A stretch of 16,277 nt of DNA from an uncultured Bacteroidales bacterium (GCA_900322025.1 ONYJ01000223.1:1-16277), one strand, 5' to 3'. Shown: positions 1 through 8,127, numbered from the stretch's first letter. Notes: generated by a model not told the origin, from the letters alone. Numbers and translations are program-made.

Positions 1-459
1 ATATACGAACCTGAGGGTAAAAATTATTTGTCCTAACGAGCCGTAGATAACAAGCCAAAGGGGTATGTTGCTGTTGAATAAGAATTGTTGCTTAAAATTA
101 TCTGTATCGCGCAGCATATAGCCTATAGCTAAGGCAGGAGTGGCTAAAAGTATGGTTCTGATTAGAGATTTTTTGTTCAACGAAAACTTTTCTCCCCATA
201 TTCCTTTCATTTTCAGATTCCAGATGTATATATAGTACGAAATAACTTGGCCGAGCATAATGGCAAAGTCGTTTCTGAGGAAGCCGTATATGAAGAACAG
301 ATAGGAGGCCAGCAGGCTTAATATCCAGAAGATGGTTGGAGATACAACTTTTTTCTGTTTCTCAGACATTATCCACTGAACAAGAATTCTGGCAGAGAAA
401 AGTCCTTGAGCCAGAAACCCGATAGAAAAAATAATCCATTGGCTTATGGTCTTTTCCAT
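1..459 (-). CDS. LAB_N-domain membrane protein (lipid A biosynthesis N-terminal domain), 3' end cut by window edge
   Basis: I translated this by hand from an ATG at 459; it stays open for 153 codons to the left edge, so the C-terminus is missing. The protein is very hydrophobic, with about five membrane segments (roughly residues 8-27, 42-60, 66-84, 102-118 and 133-150). It starts MEKTISQWIIFSIGFLAQGL and contains SARILVQWIMSEKQKK, a pattern I recognise from the LAB_N family (PF07578), a small inner-membrane domain found beside glycosyltransferases in lipid A modification loci. It begins only 10 bases after the stop of the GT2 gene, so the two are almost certainly cotranscribed. Its biochemical role is unproven in general; an accessory role in moving or using a polyprenyl-phosphate sugar is inference. 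A GT39/ArnT-like transferase beyond the left edge would fit this kind of cluster. Confidence 0.8.
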   Translation of the reverse strand, partial: MEKTISQWIIFSIGFLAQGLFSARILVQWIMSEKQKKVVSPTIFWILSLLASYLFFIYGFLRNDFAIMLGQVISYYIYIWNLKMKGIWGEKFSLNKKSLIRTILLATPALAIGYMLRDTDNFKQQFLFNSNIPLWLVIYGSLGQIIFTLRFVY

Positions 460-469
460 AGGAGTGGAA

Positions 470-1204
470 CTATAGGTTATTATCTTTGAATGAGTAGTTG
501 ATATATCTTTTCTTCATCCATCTGTAGGCAAAGCAGTCTTTCATAGGTCCTATCAGTCTGTTCCATACATTGTACTTTGATACACCTGCAATTCTTGGAA
601 AGTGTCTTACCGGCACCTGTTTCATCTTTCCACCTTCTTGCAACTGAATCAGGGCAGGAAAGAAGCGATGCATTCCGGTAAACATAGGGATTCTTTTGGC
701 GTAGGGTGTCTGAATAATTTTTAGGGGGCAACCGGTATCTATAGCCCCATCGTGAGTAAACATTTTTCTGAATCCGTTGGCAAACTTAGATTGGAAATTT
801 TTCCATGCAGAATCTTTGCGGTTTGCTCTTATTCCCATAACAAGAGGATAGTGGTCTGCATGTGGCAAAAGTAGGTCAAAATCTTCTGGTGTGGTTTGCA
901 AATCGGCATCTATGTAACCGACTAATGGAGAATATGTATTATCGAACCCTGCCTTGATGGCTCCGCTCAGCCCGGTTCTTTTGTCTAACGATATATAGAA
1001 AAAATTCTTTCTTTGCAGACACTCTTTTTTTATCATTTCCAGGGAATTGTCTGCAGATCCATCATTCACAAACAGAACGCACATTCCCTTATTTTCGGAA
1101 GAATTGATATACTTGTCTAATGCATCAGCCAACATTTCTATATTCTCTTCTTCGTTAAAAACAGGAGAAATAATCGTGAGTTTGTAGTTTGCCGTTTTAT
1201 TCAT
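470..1204 (-). CDS. Family 2 glycosyltransferase (DPM1/ArnC-like polyprenyl-phosphate sugar transferase)
   Basis: GT-A fold glycosyltransferase of about 244 residues, usual for soluble DPM1-like enzymes. Near the N-terminus it has the nucleotide-binding start ISPVFNEEENI, then NDGSADNS and the metal-binding YIDADLQ about 50 residues later, followed by the DPM1-like RTGLSGAIKAGF between them. There are no C-terminal membrane helices, unlike ArnC or GtrB, so it probably works at the inner membrane through the neighbouring LAB_N protein. The likely reaction is transfer of a sugar from a nucleotide donor to undecaprenyl phosphate; the sugar cannot be read from sequence. An in-frame GTG at 1210 is possible, but it overlaps a perfect -7 promoter box at 1210-1217, so I choose the ATG at 1204. 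Confidence 0.87.
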   Translation of the reverse strand: MNKTANYKLTIISPVFNEEENIEMLADALDKYINSSENKGMCVLFVNDGSADNSLEMIKKECLQRKNFFYISLDKRTGLSGAIKAGFDNTYSPLVGYIDADLQTTPEDFDLLLPHADHYPLVMGIRANRKDSAWKNFQSKFANGFRKMFTHDGAIDTGCPLKIIQTPYAKRIPMFTGMHRFFPALIQLQEGGKMKQVPVRHFPRIAGVSKYNVWNRLIGPMKDCFAYRWMKKRYINYSFKDNNL

Positions 1205-1209
1205 AAACA

Positions 1210-1217
1210 CAAAGATA
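1210..1217 (-). promoter_or_regulatory. Bacteroidetes -7 box for the glycosyltransferase gene (leaderless)
   Basis: On the minus strand the bases read TATCTTTG, a perfect match to TAnnTTTG, ending 5 bases before the ATG at 1204. No TTTG is seen at the -33 position. The spacing predicts transcription starting at or next to the start codon. Confidence 0.5.
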
Positions 1218-1251
1218 GAAATCTGTTTTGAAAAACCCTTAATATACTTTA

Positions 1252-1297
1252 TAAAAGAAAAGAGAGGCTACCAAAACACTTTTTGGTCAGCCTCTCT
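1252..1297 (-). terminator. Rho-independent terminator of the H1-like gene
   Basis: The stem AGAGAGGCT, an unpaired base or two, then CCAAAA at 1261-1276 pairs with TTTTGG..AGCCTCTCT at 1281-1297 around a short CACT loop. Read on the minus strand it is followed by the T-rich TTTCTTTTAT, so it ends transcription coming from the gene at 1319-1495 before the glycosyltransferase promoter. Confidence 0.85.
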
Positions 1298-1318
1298 CTC
1301 TGAGAGTTGGTCAGTTAA

Positions 1319-1495
1319 TTATTTCTTAGCAGCCTCTACAGAAGCTTTTCTGAACTCTTTCATAAGTTTGCTGATTTCGAGAGCAGCTTTTCTTGCGCGT
1401 GTTCCAGCAGCCTTGTTACCCTTTACAATCTGAGCTTCAGCATCTTTGTTGAAAGCTTCGAACTGAGCCTGAATTTGATCAAATAATTTTTTCAT
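1319..1495 (-). CDS. Histone H1-like small basic DNA-binding protein
   Basis: A 58-codon gene, translated by hand. It starts MKKLFDQIQAQFEAFNKDAE, has the central block GNKAAGTRARKAALEI, and ends KLMKEFRKASVEAAKK. This is the compact lysine- and alanine-rich H1/Hc1-like family (PF07432) that is widespread and very conserved in Bacteroidetes. The known role in the wider family is nucleoid compaction by non-specific DNA binding; the role in Bacteroidetes is little studied. It is a single-gene unit with a good promoter upstream and a strong terminator downstream. The length matches the family, so it is complete. Confidence 0.92.
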   Translation of the reverse strand: MKKLFDQIQAQFEAFNKDAEAQIVKGNKAAGTRARKAALEISKLMKEFRKASVEAAKK

Positions 1496-1555
1496 AATCT
1501 TAAATTAAAAATAGATAAAAAATTAGTTATTGTGTTTATTACAAATAATCGTTTG

Positions 1556-1586
1556 CAAGTATAAAAGTAGCAAAATTTTCTACAAA
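1556..1586 (-). promoter_or_regulatory. Promoter of the H1-like gene
   Basis: On the minus strand a -33 TTTG (1583-1586, inside TTTTTG) is followed after exactly 19 bases by TATACTTG (1556-1563), which matches TAnnTTTG in all but one base. Transcription should start near 1549, giving a leader of about 55 bases. Confidence 0.7.
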
Positions 1587-1631
1587 AACCAAAAAAACTC
1601 CAAACCTTTAATACAAATCTGAGAAAAGCGG

Positions 1632-3011
1632 TTATTTTCTAAGATATGCGCCCTTAAAACTCTCTTTGAACTCTATCTTTTGGCCTGCCGATAAATTGGC
1701 TTTAGTGGTGGAAACTGCCGGCAGAGGGGGATAAAATCCCGTGCCTATATAGGAGAGGCAGGCTCCAATCAAATCTTCTTGTGGCGAAAAGTCGTGGAAG
1801 AGATCGTCATATCTGTATTCTTGTGGGGTGATACCATTGTCGTAATCGGCCTTTCCGTTGGCATTAAGGCAGTAGAAAGATACCGGCATAAAGGCATAAT
1901 CAATCTGGCTGTCTGCTACGTGCTGCGGATATAGGAATACATACATTCCATTAGGTTTTCCATAAGTTTTAGAGCCTATCGTTAAAATATTCATGTATGG
2001 GCTCAAGCAGTTTATTATACACTCCGACGAAGAGGCGGTTCCGCTTCCGGTTATTATGAATAACCTATTTAGGTTAAGGGAGTTGCCATTTCTTTTTATG
2101 GCGTATTCAGTGTCTGTATGCTGTTGTTGTTTGTTGTGGCTCAATTTCAGGAACAACTTGCCATCGGCACTGGCGGGTGCCAATAGGTTTGCTATATCGT
2201 GGCAAACGCTCAAATCGCCTCCTCCGTTGTACCTAAGGTCTATGATAAGGTCTGTAACTCCTTGTTGCTTCATTTGTTGCAGGGTGTTAAGAATCTCATT
2301 CTTCATATTGAGATTAAACATAGTGTAGAGTATATAGCCAACCTTGTCTGTGGGCTGGAGTATGGCGGCATCTGCTTGTGTGTATGTTTTTGTAAGAGTT
2401 ACAGAATTGCTTACAAAGGTGGTTTGTCGTAGGTTCAATTCTACAGATTCTCCCGATGTGCTCTTGAAAGTAAATCTGTTGGATTGTTTTGCTATTTCGC
2501 TATAAAAACTATTGTTTTTGATTAAGGTGGGAACATCTGTTCCTGCTATGTGCGTTAATTCATAACCTCTGGTAACTCCGGCTACAGCAAGTGGAGAATT
2601 TTTATCTACATAGCTTATAAACACTTGATAGCTTTTATAGTATTCAATTGGTTGAGACAGATGAAAACCGTATGAGGTGGAAATACCTGTGGACATGGAA
2701 AGGTAGCTCTCTCTATTCATCATCCAGCTCCAGCGGTCTTTTGTTATAAGTTTGGAACTGAAATACTTTTCTACGCTTATATTTTTCTTAGATACGGATG
2801 AAGGCATTTGGTCTTCCCAATAGTAGTAACCGTTCATCATCTGATCTATGAATTCTTTTACCACTAAGGAGTCTTTACCCATTTTGCCGTTATCGTCTTT
2901 GTCTTTGGTGGCAAGCAGAATTATGCCAGTTATGCAAGATGATAAAATAAAGGGCAAAACAACTGCCGCAGCAGATAAAATTAGCGCAGGTTTTCTGAAT
3001 GTCCGTTTCAT
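1632..3011 (-). CDS. S41-family (C-terminal processing protease-like) serine peptidase, lipoprotein
   Basis: Predicted cell-envelope serine peptidase of 459 residues. The N-terminus MKRTFRKP, then a hydrophobic stretch ending ILSSC, is a lipoprotein signal with the lipidated Cys at 26. A PDZ-like segment follows (about 110-200, with YGFHL and DKNSPLAVAGV), then the S41 core with RYNGGGD (260-266). The catalytic loop TASSSE puts the nucleophile at about Ser327, and TYGK gives the general-base Lys352; the 25-residue gap equals that between Ser430 and Lys455 in E. coli Prc. The active site therefore looks intact. An upstream in-frame TTG at 3035 would lengthen the signal region and sits over the promoter, so I prefer the ATG at 3011. 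The gene is divergent from the AGCS symporter. Substrate unknown. Confidence 0.9.
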   Translation of the reverse strand: MKRTFRKPALILSAAAVVLPFILSSCITGIILLATKDKDDNGKMGKDSLVVKEFIDQMMNGYYYWEDQMPSSVSKKNISVEKYFSSKLITKDRWSWMMNRESYLSMSTGISTSYGFHLSQPIEYYKSYQVFISYVDKNSPLAVAGVTRGYELTHIAGTDVPTLIKNNSFYSEIAKQSNRFTFKSTSGESVELNLRQTTFVSNSVTLTKTYTQADAAILQPTDKVGYILYTMFNLNMKNEILNTLQQMKQQGVTDLIIDLRYNGGGDLSVCHDIANLLAPASADGKLFLKLSHNKQQQHTDTEYAIKRNGNSLNLNRLFIITGSGTASSSECIINCLSPYMNILTIGSKTYGKPNGMYVFLYPQHVADSQIDYAFMPVSFYCLNANGKADYDNGITPQEYRYDDLFHDFSPQEDLIGACLSYIGTGFYPPLPAVSTTKANLSAGQKIEFKESFKGAYLRK

Positions 3012-3028
3012 AATAATTCGTTTTGTTA

Positions 3029-3060
3029 TTAGCAAAAGTATGCTATTTTTATTAAATTTG
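3029..3060 (+). promoter_or_regulatory. Promoter of the symporter/lipid kinase operon (leaderless)
   Basis: TTAG at 3029-3032 (one mismatch to TTTG), then 20 bases, then a perfect TAAATTTG at 3053-3060. The ATG at 3066 is only 5 bases after the box, so the mRNA is predicted to be leaderless or nearly so. Confidence 0.6.
3033..3040 (-). promoter_or_regulatory. -7 box for the S41 peptidase gene
   Basis: Minus-strand TACTTTTG fits TAnnTTTG perfectly and lies about 20 bases before the ATG at 3011, giving a leader of roughly 15 bases. The -33 position is poor (GTAG at 20 bases). It faces away from the symporter promoter 12 bases further on. Confidence 0.5.
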
Positions 3061-3065
3061 CTACT

Positions 3066-4499
3066 ATGGAAGCTTTGGATAAAATTTCTTCTGCCGTAAG
3101 TTCTTTCATTTGGGGGTGGCCTATGATAATTCTTTTGTTAGGCACTCATGTTTTTCTGACAGTGCGTCTTAGGTTTCCGCAGAAAAGCATCTTTAAGGCG
3201 ATAGGCATGTCTTTTCGTAAAGATAAGAATTCTACAGGAGATGTGAGCCAGTTTGGGGCTTTATCTACCTCCTTGGCAGCTACTATAGGTACCGGCAACA
3301 TAATAGGAGTGGCTACTGCTGTATCGTTAGGGGGGCCGGGAGCCATACTGTGGTGTTGGATAACAGGCCTTTTGGGTATAGCCACAAAATATGGCGAGGG
3401 TTTGCTGGCTATCAAATACAGGGTAAAAACGGCTAAAGGAACAATGCTTGGCGGCCCTATGTATGCTCTTGAGCGAGGGGTGGGCAGTAAGTTCTTAGCT
3501 GTACTTTTCTGCATTTTTGCCGCCTTGGCTGCTTTTGGTATCGGAGATACGGTTCAGGCTAATGCCATTTCTACCTTGTTAGATCAGGAAGGGCTTTTTG
3601 GGCCTAATTTTACGGGTATTCCAAAGTCATATACCGGTATTGTTGTGGCGTTTATGGTTATGCTTGTTACTTTTTTTGGCATAAGGGGAATTGCAAGGGT
3701 ATGTGGTTTTCTGGTGCCTTTCATGGCTATTTTCTACATATTAGGATGTCTGATTATTTTGGCTATGAACTGGAGCGTGCTGGGGCAGGCTGTATCTCTG
3801 ATATGTAAGTCTGCCTTTTCGGCCAAGGCCGGTTTAGGCGGGCTTGCAGGAGCAACGGTTATGATGGCCTGCCGCTATGGTATAGCCAGAGGCCTTTTTT
3901 CAAACGAATCCGGTATGGGTTCTGCGCCTATTGCAGCGGCAGCGGCAAAAACAAAAAATCCGGTTAGACAGGCATTGGTATCTTCTACCGGAACTTTCTG
4001 GGATACGGTTGTTGTATGCGCCTTAACAGGTCTTGTTTTGGTTTCGAGTATAATTGCCAATCCTGAAATAGACTATAAAGATGGGGCAAAACTTACTCAG
4101 CTTGCCTTTGGACAAATTCCGTATGTGGGTTCTATAATTCTGACCGTTAGCCTTGTAACCTTTGCGTTTTCTACCATTTTGGGCTGGAGCTACTATGCAG
4201 AGCGCAGTGTAGAGTATTTGGCAGGCAGAAAAACGGTATTCATCTATCGTATTGTTTGGGTGGTGCTCATATATGTAGGAGCAGTTATGAACCTTACTGT
4301 TGTATGGAACTTTGCAGACATACTTAATGCTCTTATGGTTGTGCCTAACATAATTTCTCTCATATTGTTGAGCGGAGTAATTGTTTCTGAAACCAGAAAA
4401 TATCTTTGGTCCGGAGAATTAGATAAAGAAACAGACGAAGAAATACCTCTTATAACCGGAAGACGGGCAGAAGATGCCGAATTAACATCAGAACCATAA
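3066..4499 (+). CDS. Sodium:alanine symporter family protein (AGCS)
   Basis: Multi-spanning inner-membrane protein of 477 residues, the usual AGCS length (PF01235), that takes up alanine, glycine or a similar small amino acid together with Na+. The family signature is clear: FGALSTSLAATIGTGNIIGV (64-83), then the GGPGA turn (89-93), the TKYGEG motif (107-112) and GLFSNESGMGSAPIAAA (276-292). Roughly ten or eleven hydrophobic segments run from about residue 14 to 440, and the charged C-terminus is cytoplasmic. It is the first gene of a two-gene unit; the lipid kinase starts 17 bases after its stop. The amino acid transported cannot be assigned from sequence alone, although alanine/glycine is the family default. 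Confidence 0.93.
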   Translation: MEALDKISSAVSSFIWGWPMIILLLGTHVFLTVRLRFPQKSIFKAIGMSFRKDKNSTGDVSQFGALSTSLAATIGTGNIIGVATAVSLGGPGAILWCWITGLLGIATKYGEGLLAIKYRVKTAKGTMLGGPMYALERGVGSKFLAVLFCIFAALAAFGIGDTVQANAISTLLDQEGLFGPNFTGIPKSYTGIVVAFMVMLVTFFGIRGIARVCGFLVPFMAIFYILGCLIILAMNWSVLGQAVSLICKSAFSAKAGLGGLAGATVMMACRYGIARGLFSNESGMGSAPIAAAAAKTKNPVRQALVSSTGTFWDTVVVCALTGLVLVSSIIANPEIDYKDGAKLTQLAFGQIPYVGSIILTVSLVTFAFSTILGWSYYAERSVEYLAGRKTVFIYRIVWVVLIYVGAVMNLTVVWNFADILNALMVVPNIISLILLSGVIVSETRKYLWSGELDKETDEEIPLITGRRAEDAELTSEP

Positions 4500-4516
4500 G
4501 TTTTGCGTTATTTATT

Positions 4517-5404
4517 ATGGGCAGGGTTGTATTTATAGTGAATCCCGTATCGGGAACTTCTTCCAAGATAGATATAGAAAAGCTTATAGCATCCAACTTA
4601 GATACAGCTATCTCTGAAGTAGGCATACTTAGAACCGAGTATGCCGGTCATGCCGAAACAATAGCAGCGCAGGCAGTAAAAGATGGTGCAGATATTGTTG
4701 TGGCTGTAGGCGGAGATGGTACTGTAAATGAGGTGGGTAGGGCTTTAATTGGAACAGAGGCTGCTATGGGTGTTGTTCCTATGGGGAGTGGGAACGGCCT
4801 TGCCTTGCATCTTGGAATACCTACAAAGGTAGAAGCGGCCATAAAGTTGATAAACCGTAATAGAACTCAGCTAATAGATTGCGGTATAGTAAACAGCAGG
4901 CCATTTTTTTGTACGAGCGGTGTTGGCTTTGATGCTGAGGTTAGCAAGGAGTTTGCCCGCTCTGAGCGCAGGGGGCTGTTCAGTTATGCAGAAATAGCTT
5001 TGGCCAAGTGGCGTTCGTATAAGCCAGATACCTATACTATTTATTCTTTAAACAGGCTTGGAGAAAAGAAACTTCTGTTTAACGGAGAAGCTTTTCTTGT
5101 AACCATTGCAAATGCTGCACAATGGGGTAATAATGCATATATAGCCCCCAATGCTTCTGTAACAGATGGTTTGTTAGACTTGGTAATTGTAAAATCTCTG
5201 CCGCTATGGAAAATTCCCAAGCTTGGCTGGAGTTTATTTCATAAGACCCTATACCATAATTCTAACATAGAGTCTTATAGTATGCCCGGTTTTGCCATAA
5301 GCAGGAATTTTTCTGAGTTAGCTCATATAGACGGAGATCCTGTACAAGTGGGCAGCACTCTAAATCTTAGCATACGGCCGTCTGTACTAAAAGTGTTGGT
5401 GTAG
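4517..5404 (+). CDS. Diacylglycerol kinase-family lipid kinase (YegS/DgkB-like)
   Basis: A 295-residue protein of the DAGK catalytic family (PF00781), which phosphorylates a lipid or sphingoid alcohol with ATP at the inner face of the membrane. The nucleotide-binding motif GGDGTVNEV is at 65-73 and the second conserved loop GSGNGLA at 90-96. The N-terminus VVFIVNPVSG and the C-terminal IDGDPV are both typical, so it is full length. It lies 17 bases after the AGCS gene and is probably translated from the same mRNA. Likely substrates are diacylglycerol recycled from envelope polymers or, since Bacteroidetes often make sphingolipids, a sphingoid base or ceramide; sequence alone does not decide. 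Confidence 0.9.
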   Translation: MGRVVFIVNPVSGTSSKIDIEKLIASNLDTAISEVGILRTEYAGHAETIAAQAVKDGADIVVAVGGDGTVNEVGRALIGTEAAMGVVPMGSGNGLALHLGIPTKVEAAIKLINRNRTQLIDCGIVNSRPFFCTSGVGFDAEVSKEFARSERRGLFSYAEIALAKWRSYKPDTYTIYSLNRLGEKKLLFNGEAFLVTIANAAQWGNNAYIAPNASVTDGLLDLVIVKSLPLWKIPKLGWSLFHKTLYHNSNIESYSMPGFAISRNFSELAHIDGDPVQVGSTLNLSIRPSVLKVLV

Positions 5405-5417
5405 CTATCGTATAGCT
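5403..5417 (+). terminator. Short inverted repeat at the lipid kinase stop codon (possible weak terminator)
   Basis: AGCTAT, loop CGT, ATAGCT is a perfect 6-base stem overlapping the TAG stop at 5402-5404 in a 28-base gap between convergent genes. No T-tract follows directly, so termination by this alone is doubtful. Confidence 0.25.
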
Positions 5418-5432
5418 TTGCTCAAGATACTT

Positions 5433-7442
5433 TTACTCAAACGAGTATTTCTTGCCATACTCCATCATTTGTGCAAGGTAATCATCTACATAAACTATCT
5501 TGTAGTCAACTATTTTTCCGTTCTTTTCTACAGGCACTATGTCTGGATTAACAAAGCCTTTGTATGGCTTTAAATTTAAGGCGGCATAACGCTCTAAGAC
5601 CTCTTTGTGCAGGGTAGGGTCTATGTCTATTGCATATTTTTCTATGAGGTTTTTACCTGCCCTATAATCTCCCTCAGACTTGATTCTTTGAATTTCTGCA
5701 AGTAGCTCTCCAAACAAGCCTCTTAGTTTTTCGAAATCGTTGATAACAAAATATGTTTTATCGTCTTTAACTTTTTTCTCAATAACATTGTCTTTTGCTC
5801 CGTGCTCATAGGCCCACTCAGCAACGAGTTTGCGGTTTTGCATGTGCGCTTCGGTATTTTTCTTGCCGAGTTCAATTCGGGTGAACTGTGTAAACAGGCC
5901 ATTGCGGATATAGGTCATATATTCAGCTTTATAGGCATCGGCATCTGGCAGAAGCCCCATCTCAATAAGCTTAGGGTCTGCAAGATAATATAGTGCAAAT
6001 AGGTCTGCACGAGCTTCTTCAAGGGCAGAATTGAATTCTTTGAGAGCATTGCCTTGTACATTCGGAAGTAGCTGGCCTGAGGCATGGCCGAGGCATTCAT
6101 GCAGGTCTGTGTGCAGATTACTTGTTAGTACACCAAATTTTTTGCAGAGCTCTATTTCGTTCTGATCATAAGCAAATTCTGCAAGTATGCTCTTAGGTGA
6201 TTCATCGGCGGCTTTGTCGTAGGCCTCTGTAATATTGTTTATTGTTACAGATTTAGAACCATATTCTTTTCTTATCCAGCTTGCATTAGGAAGGTTGATG
6301 CCTATAGGGGTGGCCGGGTAACATGCTCCCCCAAGGGCTGTTACATTTATAACCTTGGCACTGACGCCTTTTACATTTTCTTTCTTAAACCGGTTATCCA
6401 CAGGGGAATTGTCTTCGAACCATTGAGCCTGAGAGCTTATGGCTTCTGTTCGCCTGCTGGCTCCAAGATCTTTGAAATTGGCTAAGCCCTCCCAAGTTGC
6501 TTTTCGGCCGAGAGGATCGTCGTAGTCTTCTATGAATCCGTTAGTGAAATCTACTATTTTGGCACCATCATCTACCCATTGAATGTTGTAGGCGTCCCAA
6601 TCTCTTAAATCTCCGGTAGTATAATATTTTACAAGAAGATCTATGGTTTTCTTCTGCCCCTCGGTTTCTGCATATTCTTTGGCTTTGTTCAGATGTTGTA
6701 TGATTTTTTCTATGGATTTTGAATATAGGCCACCAAGTTTCCAAACTTGTTCTGTTATGCTTCCGTCTGCATTTTTAACGAGTTTGGAGTTAAGGCCGTA
6801 AGAGATAGGATGAGGATCTGTCTTATCTTCCATTTTGTCGTAGAAATCGTTCACCTCCTTTTGAGTAAGCCCGCCTTCGTAGAAGTTTACTGCCGAATTT
6901 GCCACCATATCTATCCTAGTGTTATTGCATCTTCTCATTGGTAGTATTTGCGGATTAAAGATTATTGGCAGAATCTGCTCGCAAAGTTCTTCTTGTCCGG
7001 TACTTACCATAAGACTTCTAAAATACTGTTCTGAGCATGCCGGCAAAAATTTGTCTTCTGCATAATGGTGATATATACCATTAGAAAAGAATACTCTCTT
7101 GGCATAAACAAGAAAATCTTTATATTCTTGAGAATCGGTATCTCCCTTATATTCGTCTATGATTTTTTCTATAATCCTTCTGATTCTCAGATTATACTTG
7201 CCCATTTGGTCGAACATAATATCGCGACCACATTTTGCCGCTTCTGAAGTGTGATATAAAAAGGCTTTATTATTGAAACTGAGCGAATCCCAATCCGGAA
7301 TCTGGTAGCGCAGAATCTGAAGATCTGCAAATTCATCCACTATGTATGTGAAAGGCTTATCTTGTGTATTCTGTGTTTCTTCTTTGCAGCTTACCAGCAG
7401 AGCTGCCGTGGAGAACATAATCATAGCCATTAGTTTTTTCAT
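5433..7442 (-). CDS. Dipeptidyl peptidase III (M49 zinc metallopeptidase), predicted lipoprotein
   Basis: M49 peptidase of 669 residues that removes dipeptides from the N-terminus of short peptides. The zinc motif HECLGH is at 448-453 (His448, Glu449, His453) and the third-ligand motif EEARAD at 475-480, with Glu476 the probable zinc ligand. The HExxGH form, one residue longer than the common HExxH, defines the family. The N-terminus MKKLMAMIMF ending LLVSC is a lipoprotein signal with the lipidated Cys at 19, so the enzyme should sit in the periplasm or at the outer membrane rather than in the cytosol as in eukaryotes. It starts 12 bases after the stop of the holin-like gene and is probably cotranscribed with it. 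Dipeptides released here could feed amino-acid uptake. Confidence 0.93.
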   Translation of the reverse strand: MKKLMAMIMFSTAALLVSCKEETQNTQDKPFTYIVDEFADLQILRYQIPDWDSLSFNNKAFLYHTSEAAKCGRDIMFDQMGKYNLRIRRIIEKIIDEYKGDTDSQEYKDFLVYAKRVFFSNGIYHHYAEDKFLPACSEQYFRSLMVSTGQEELCEQILPIIFNPQILPMRRCNNTRIDMVANSAVNFYEGGLTQKEVNDFYDKMEDKTDPHPISYGLNSKLVKNADGSITEQVWKLGGLYSKSIEKIIQHLNKAKEYAETEGQKKTIDLLVKYYTTGDLRDWDAYNIQWVDDGAKIVDFTNGFIEDYDDPLGRKATWEGLANFKDLGASRRTEAISSQAQWFEDNSPVDNRFKKENVKGVSAKVINVTALGGACYPATPIGINLPNASWIRKEYGSKSVTINNITEAYDKAADESPKSILAEFAYDQNEIELCKKFGVLTSNLHTDLHECLGHASGQLLPNVQGNALKEFNSALEEARADLFALYYLADPKLIEMGLLPDADAYKAEYMTYIRNGLFTQFTRIELGKKNTEAHMQNRKLVAEWAYEHGAKDNVIEKKVKDDKTYFVINDFEKLRGLFGELLAEIQRIKSEGDYRAGKNLIEKYAIDIDPTLHKEVLERYAALNLKPYKGFVNPDIVPVEKNGKIVDYKIVYVDDYLAQMMEYGKKYSFE

Positions 7443-7454
7443 AAGTATTTGGTG

Positions 7455-8081
7455 TTAGAATTGGTTTATTTGGTAGTTGTCTGATTCTGTTTCGGGTTTG
7501 TTGTCTGAATGGTTTTCCTGCTGTTTGTCTTTAGTGTCTTCTGCCTTGTCTTTGCCCTTGCCGTTAAAAACATCCTTTACCATGTTCACGAACTTTCCGA
7601 TATAGTTTAGCGGATTGAGCATGTTTTTGAGCATTTGGTATTCTGCCGCAAGGTCTTGTTCTTTGCTCTCTATCTGGCTCTGCATCATCTGTTGTCTTAT
7701 GTGCAGTTCGTTCATATTAGACATTTTGGATTCGCCGAGAAGCATTTTAGAATACATTCTAGCCATTTGATTGGCAAAGAGCTTCTTTCTGAGGCAGAAT
7801 ACGATAATAGCCAGTATTACAATGCCGCCCGATACACATAAAAATCCGAGGGCGGTGCTACCTAAAACTTCCCCCAAGAAAAAACCGAGCGCCATTCCTA
7901 ACATCAGAATTAAAAGCCCTCCGGCTATAAGCAATATCAGATATACCAGAACTTTGTTTGTAGCCCACGACATTTTCTCTGCTCCATTGAGAGCGGCCCT
8001 GTCTATCTGCATATTTACATATTTGCGGATGGAGGTTGCAAGGTTTTCGTCGAGCGGACGAGAAAAATTATTTTTATCCAT
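7455..8081 (-). CDS. Putative Holin-X/YqjE-like (DUF1469) membrane protein with charged C-terminal extension
   Basis: A 208-residue protein from the ATG at 8081. An amphipathic N-terminus (about 1-45) precedes two membrane segments joined by a short GEVLGST turn (about 47-70 and 78-98), then a basic RKKLF. The pattern of helix, hairpin of two membrane segments and the GSTALGF turn resembles PF07332, small integral membrane proteins named after holins but mostly of unknown role. The C-terminal half has a Gln/Met-rich likely coiled coil (about 120-155) and a very hydrophilic Lys/Asp/Glu tail, longer than usual for the family. It is the first gene of the unit with dipeptidyl peptidase III. The reading frame continues open to a GTG at 8213, but that would overlap the divergent gene's start codon. 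Confidence 0.6.
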   Translation of the reverse strand: MDKNNFSRPLDENLATSIRKYVNMQIDRAALNGAEKMSWATNKVLVYLILLIAGGLLILMLGMALGFFLGEVLGSTALGFLCVSGGIVILAIIVFCLRKKLFANQMARMYSKMLLGESKMSNMNELHIRQQMMQSQIESKEQDLAAEYQMLKNMLNPLNYIGKFVNMVKDVFNGKGKDKAEDTKDKQQENHSDNKPETESDNYQINQF

Positions 8082-8119
8082 GTTGTAGAGTTTGCATGTT
8101 ACGCATAGTGCTAATAAAA

Positions 8120-8127
8120 CAAAGGTA
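8120..8127 (-). promoter_or_regulatory. -7 box for the holin-like/dipeptidyl peptidase III unit
   Basis: Minus-strand TACCTTTG is a perfect TAnnTTTG match, with an expected start near 8113 and a leader of about 30 bases to the ATG at 8081. There is no good TTTG at -33. Confidence 0.45.

Noticed and set aside
1205..1210. GTG start for the glycosyltransferase, two codons upstream of the ATG
   Set aside because: It overlaps the TATCTTTG promoter box, which predicts that transcription starts after it.
3012..3035. TTG start extending the S41 peptidase by 8 residues
   Set aside because: It lies at the predicted promoter and would put a polar/basic stretch ahead of a good lipoprotein signal.
3146..3514. 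122-residue reading frame opposite the AGCS gene
   Set aside because: It is a shadow of a strongly conserved coding sequence and has no family signature.
5434..5447. TACTC-AAAC-GAGTA hairpin inside the end of the dipeptidyl peptidase III gene
   Set aside because: The stem is only five bases and has no T-tract on the minus strand, so it is probably chance.
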